Source of the DNA: Eriocheir sinensis
Taxonomy: Eukaryota; Arthropoda; Malacostraca; Decapoda; Varunidae
Assembly: GCF_024679095.1 (NCBI RefSeq)
Contig: NC_066531.1
Location: forward strand, 8,862,761-8,926,760
Direction: 5' to 3'
DNA: 64,000 bases
Positions within the stretch are counted from its first letter, which is position 1, and each line of letters opens with the position of its first letter. The translations under genes and the position numbers were made by a program. The notes under the pieces are model-generated. The model made no database searches. It was given only the letters and a program-made list of their open reading frames with translations, and was not told where the DNA came from. Below, in pieces: positions 60,222 to 64,000 of the stretch.

Positions 60222-60282
<61 letters not shown>
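59918..60282 (+). repeat. Left terminal inverted repeat
   Basis: Pairs with 62711-63103. The outer part holds a short direct repeat TCGATTTTC TCGATTTTC and GGTAACGAGG; the inner end is a CT tract (60225-60280). Confidence 0.9.
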
Positions 60283-60285
<3 letters not shown>

Positions 60286-60593
60286 ATTCAATTAATTTCA
60301 ATCTTGCACCAACCAACGAGAGGTATATGGCACTCCCACTGGTGCATGCATTATCCATAAGACAATGAAGCGTGCGTATATTGGCTTTCTTTGCCGTCAT
60401 CTGACTGAGCAATATACTTTCATGAATTAATTTCCATTTTTCCTTCATCTTCGTTAAATAACGATAACAAATACAGCCTCCACCCTAAAATAGGATTAGA
60501 AATGGGCGCCATAATAGTAGTAGGATGATGAGTTCGAGAGGTCTTGTTGTTATAATATTAATAATAATAATAATTACTACTACTACTACTAAA

Positions 60594-60647
<54 letters not shown>

Positions 60648-60832
60648 TATTAGCATTAATAATTTTTACAATACTATTACTACTGTTATCAATATTATTA
60701 GTAGTATAATCTTTATTAGTATTGCTGTTGATAACATCATCTATTTATAAATCATGTATAGGATGGAAATGGAAATTAGTCCACGGGCTAAATTTTTGGG
60801 AAAGAAAACTGCATGTTATAAGAAAGTCCTTT
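60283..60832. other. Transposon 3' untranslated region with (ATT)n
   Basis: AT-rich sequence between the left TIR and the transposase stop, with ATT/TAT runs at 60549-60652. No gene. Confidence 0.7.
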
Positions 60833-62435
60833 TTAATCTACGTCACTTTCCAAGAACAAGTCTTCCTCATCATCGCTGTCGAAGTTTATGATGACGGGAT
60901 CAATGCTGTGGTGGATGTTGTCTGTGGCCCAATACTCCTCCTCAAAACCTTGTGATCGGCGAACCGCACCTGCCCACACCTCTGCCGTTACACCCAGTTT
61001 TGCCTCCGCCAACCTGGCCTGCAAGCCTGCCAGAGTGAAGTGTTGTAAAGACGAGCGCACGTGTCTTTTCATGTGCCCCCACACCTGTTCAATGGCATTC
61101 AGTTCTGGATGGGCTGGTGGTAAGCGGACGACCTCATGACCCCACATTCGGATGGTGTTGTCTACGATGTACTGTGGTTGTGGACGGTTCCGCTTGCATA
61201 TGAGCAGGAGCTCAGGCCGTGTTGCATATGGCGGGAAGGGCAGCCTGTGTTTCTCCAACCATGTAATGAGGTCAGCTTTCCTGGTGGCAGTGGTAGGGCA
61301 ACGACTCTCCTCCGTCTGCTGGCTGTGATATGGCGCATTGTCTAACACCAGCACAGATGGTTCAGTCAGCGATGGCAGAACCTGTGATGTCAGCCAGCGA
61401 AGGAAGAGCTCCCCGTTAACCTCGCCGTGGTAGTCACCGCTGGCTGTCTTGGTGTGGTAGCAGAGGAACGAACCCTCCACGAAACCATCAGCGGTGCCAG
61501 CTGCAACTACCACAAAGCGGTCCCCTTCTCCGGGGGGCACCTGACGGCTGTACATGGTGCTTGTGGCAGGCTGCGTCGTGTCCACCCACTCCATGCTGTG
61601 GTGCATCCTGGTGGTGAACCATGTCTCGTCAAGGTACACCACCTGCATCCCTCTCTCCCGGTGTTGTTTGAGTGTCCTGAGAGCATTGATCCGCCGGCAT
61701 ACAACGTCCAGGGACTCCTTCCTCACATACATAGTCCGCTTTGATGTCCTATAGCGGAATCCCATAACGTGTAGGAGTCGCCAAACCGATGTATCCGGGG
61801 TTCCCTCCTTGATGATGCCCGCGATCATCAGCTCCTCCGTCAAGGAAGCAATTGTCACGACTTCTTTGGCGGCGAACTTTGCATGAACTTTGCGACGAAT
61901 GGCCGCTACGGCAAAACTCGAATACGGCCGGAGCTCTGGGAGATGTTGCAGGCGGTGTTGGTGGTAGCAGGTTCCCGGGTGGTAGTGCCTCGACCGTCTC
62001 TGCCTCCGAGTTGGTGATGTGCTGCCGCTTTACCACCATCCTCACCGCGCGGACGCTCATGCCGACCACATAGGCAACCCTGTCATACGGCCTGCTTGGT
62101 GATAGGACAGTATTGCAACATTAGTGATATGTCTTTAACCTTTGCTGCAGTATTATCAGGGATGGAGACAGAATTCACTTCAATAAATTACCACTTTAAC
62201 AACAAAACTTTGGTTTGTTTAGATAGGTAATGAGTGTCTTTTGATATGGAACCCATCACTTATCAAATTAGTGTTGGGAATGAATGGGTTGCAGTAATAT
62301 AGCTATAAACGACACGCACCTGTGCAAACTGAAACTCAGCCGATTATCTCTCTGTTCCTTGGTAAACAGGGATAAAAGCCGCATGACCATGCGATTCCTG
62401 CAGCCACGGGGACAATGACGTAACTTATACGCCAT
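60833..62435 (-). CDS. DDE transposase, DD83E spacing, one predicted intron
   Basis: Predicted exon 1 runs 62435-62320 ([21 protein letters not shown]). The intron is 62319-62092 (228 nt, GTGCG...AAGCAG). Exon 2 runs 62091-60833. Joining completes an Arg codon and gives an HTH-like segment, [20 protein letters not shown]. After an A/P-rich linker comes a second helical DNA-binding region (RRKVHAKF...[10 protein letters not shown]...[10 protein letters not shown]). The catalytic core has [19 protein letters not shown] and [11 protein letters not shown], with 83 residues between the second Asp and the Glu. An acidic tail ([16 protein letters not shown]) ends the protein. A single extra T in a T4 run (61913-61916) shifts the frame; otherwise it is intact, about 457 residues. 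It would cut and paste the element at TA sites in the nucleus. Confidence 0.85.
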
Positions 62436-62708
62436 ACTTGGAGCCAACGTCCTGTAGGTTGCGGTATTACTGTAGAATGCAGTCACAAACCCGTTTTATC
62501 AAACCATGTCACCTCGCAACACCTCAAACTGCTCAGCTTCATTCAGTCATTTGTTTGCCAACATTCTCGTTCGTTATCAACCTTCACGTCATCATAACCA
62601 AGGCTTTATTTCCACATTATTTCACTCTAAATAAATGACAAGTCTATGTTGGTATACCACATTTTTATATACTTCAGGAAAACAACGTGCACCGTGGGTT
62701 ATGAATCC

Positions 62709-62710
<2 letters not shown>
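62436..62710. other. Transposon 5' region
   Basis: Between transposase exon 1 and the right TIR. Upstream in-frame ATG at 62486 could extend the protein by 17 residues. No clear TATA box stands out. Confidence 0.5.
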
Positions 62711-62799
<89 letters not shown>

Positions 62800-63103
62800 G
62801 GGGGAGGGTTGGGGAGGAAGGGGATAACGAGTGTTAGAGAGGAAGGATCATACAGGGGGAGAGAGGTGGGTGGGTCTAGGGTGTGACGTAGTAGGAACTG
62901 TCCGAATGCCTTCTCCGAATATCGGAAATTTCTCTCAAATGTCAAGAGTATGTAGCTTACTCATACACTTCTGGTAATGCACTGTGCAGTCAAAAATTAG
63001 CACTTGGTGTGAAATATGCTGTGGCTAAGTATAATAGAGATCCAACACCTCGTTACCGAGAAAATCGAGAGAATCGAGGTAACACAGCTGTTGAAAAGCA
63101 TAG
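62711..63103 (-). repeat. Right terminal inverted repeat
   Basis: Reverse complement of the left TIR with a few substitutions and small indels. Its GA tract (62711-62796) is longer than the left CT tract. Confidence 0.9.
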
Positions 63104-63723
63104 TAGGTCCTATTCTATTCTTGATTTACATTAATGATCTTCCCCAGATATTTCCTCATCTTAATCAGTACTCTTTGCTGACGATTCTACATTATACATT
63201 ACTGGACAAGACCCTGCATCTATGATTGAAACTGCTAATTCTGACCTAGAAATTTTAGAAAAATGGTGTGTTAGTAATAGACTAACTATTAATCTAAATA
63301 AAACGTATTACATGTTGTTTACCAACAAATCAACAGACCCACTTCCACCTCTAAAGTATAACAAAAATATTATTAAAAAAAACTAAGCAGCACAAAATGT
63401 TAGGTATTACCTCTGATGAAAGTATGTCATTTAAAACACACATCTGCCTTAAGTAATAAATTATCAAGGAATATATTATTACTTTACCAAGTAACAGACC
63501 TCATGCCAACTAATGTCCAACAAATAATGTACAATGCCCATGTATTACCACATTTTCAGTATTGTACACCAATTTGGTGTAACACTTATCCAACACATTT
63601 ACTTCCCTTATTTCGTTTGCAAAAGAAAGTAATTATAATTATTTCAAACCATGGTTATTTTGATTACACACAACCTTTATTTAAAAAAAATGAATATCCT
63701 AAAACTTTTTGATATTAATAGAT

Positions 63724-63727
<4 letters not shown>

Positions 63728-63815
<88 letters not shown>
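63728..63815. repeat. (AT)n microsatellite in LINE D
   Basis: Same coding position as in the minus-strand LINE D copy at 32511-32597. Confidence 0.95.
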
Positions 63816-63818
<3 letters not shown>

Positions 63819-64000
63819 CAACACAAGAATTATGACAATATCAGTCTTACTACCACAACACAATTGTCCCACCCGCACCCGTGAATATCTCCGTGCTCCA
63901 CAACATAACCTGTCAGTCTTCCAACACTCTCTAGCTTATTCTGGTCCCAAAATTTGGAATTCTATGCCAAATCACGTTGAAGTATTACCAACGTTGCATA

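Larger units (their letters stand above)
59918..63103 (-). mobile_element. 3.2-kb Tc1/mariner-superfamily transposon with long inverted repeats
   Basis: Precise insertion. TA at 59916-59917 and 63104-63105 flanks a 3186-bp element starting CTATGCTTTTCAACAGCTGT. Left TIR 59918 to about 60282 and right TIR about 62711-63103 are near-identical reverse complements, each including a CT/GA tract. Leaving out the element and one TA gives continuous LINE D coding sequence at the conserved V-L-G-P motif. It encodes one transposase on the minus strand. The terminal sequence, TIR length and DDE spacing differ from classical Tc1 and mariner. Confidence 0.95.
59030..64000 (+). pseudogene. LINE D: RT split by a DNA transposon; continues past the window
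   Basis: N-terminal RT (59030-59915): WNAVNQLK, FLRGDYPTSM, LGNYRPISLLS, FIDFCKAFDTVKRD, GIRGILHDWFKDYL and YGVPQGSV. After the transposon (63106 on): GPILFLIYINDLPQIFPH, a degraded Asp-Asp block near 63180, RLTINLNKTYYMLF, YNAHVLPHFQYCTPIWCNTY and SNHGYFDYTQP, then the AT tract, then TISVLLPQHNCPTRTREY and SGPKIWNSMPNHVEVLP at the window end. CR1/L2-like by motif style. Several shifts and stops are present. Confidence 0.85.

Overview
This window looks like nuclear DNA of an arthropod, most likely a decapod crustacean (crab-like). This is inferred from very dense AC, GA, AT and ATA microsatellites, many minisatellites, tRNA-derived SINEs, and LINE, Gypsy and DIRS-type reverse transcriptases of the kind I associate with decapods. 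I see no convincing host protein-coding gene in the 64 kb. Nearly everything recognisable is a mobile element or a tandem repeat, often nested.

Layout. 1-839: right part of a TA-flanked MITE. 2.1-9.1 kb: near full-length minus-strand LINE (gag-like ORF1; endonuclease-RT-RNase H ORF2), with a 1.1-kb TA-flanked MITE inserted in ORF1. 9.1-10.1 kb: truncated second LINE. 10.1-19.9 kb: a 9.8-kb foldback structure with arms of about 2.3-2.6 kb; the arms hold GC-rich subrepeats, AC and GA tracts and a small Cys-rich ORF. 20.3-24.3 kb: CR1-type LINE with an intact esterase ORF1. 24.4-26.0 kb: minisatellites. 26.6-28.7 kb: decayed DIRS-like element. 28.9-32.0 kb: two minisatellite fields, each interrupted by a LINE fragment. 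34.1-36.35 kb: mosaic block duplicated at 57.2-59.4 kb. 36.4-45.0 kb: decayed minus-strand Gypsy-type element with an Env-like ORF; its integrase is split by a 964-bp MITE. 46-50 kb: LINE remnants and a rearranged PIF/Harbinger transposase with palindromes. 50.6-58.2 kb: two plus-strand LINEs, a hAT transposase remnant, a 42-bp minisatellite and SINEs. 59.0-64.0 kb: a LINE whose RT is split by a 3.2-kb Tc1/mariner-superfamily transposon.

The most interesting item is that transposon (59918-63103). It has TA target duplications, terminal inverted repeats near 390 bp and an almost intact spliced transposase. Its catalytic DDE triad has 83 residues between the second D and the E. The second is the 9.8-kb foldback structure.

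The elements do not act together as a pathway. Their nesting gives relative ages: each LINE or Gypsy host element is older than the MITE or transposon inside it, and the LINE tail inside the 49-bp array at 42 kb is younger than that array. Frameshifts and stops show that most LTR and LINE copies are inactive. Family assignments come from motifs I can see and remember; no database search was possible.
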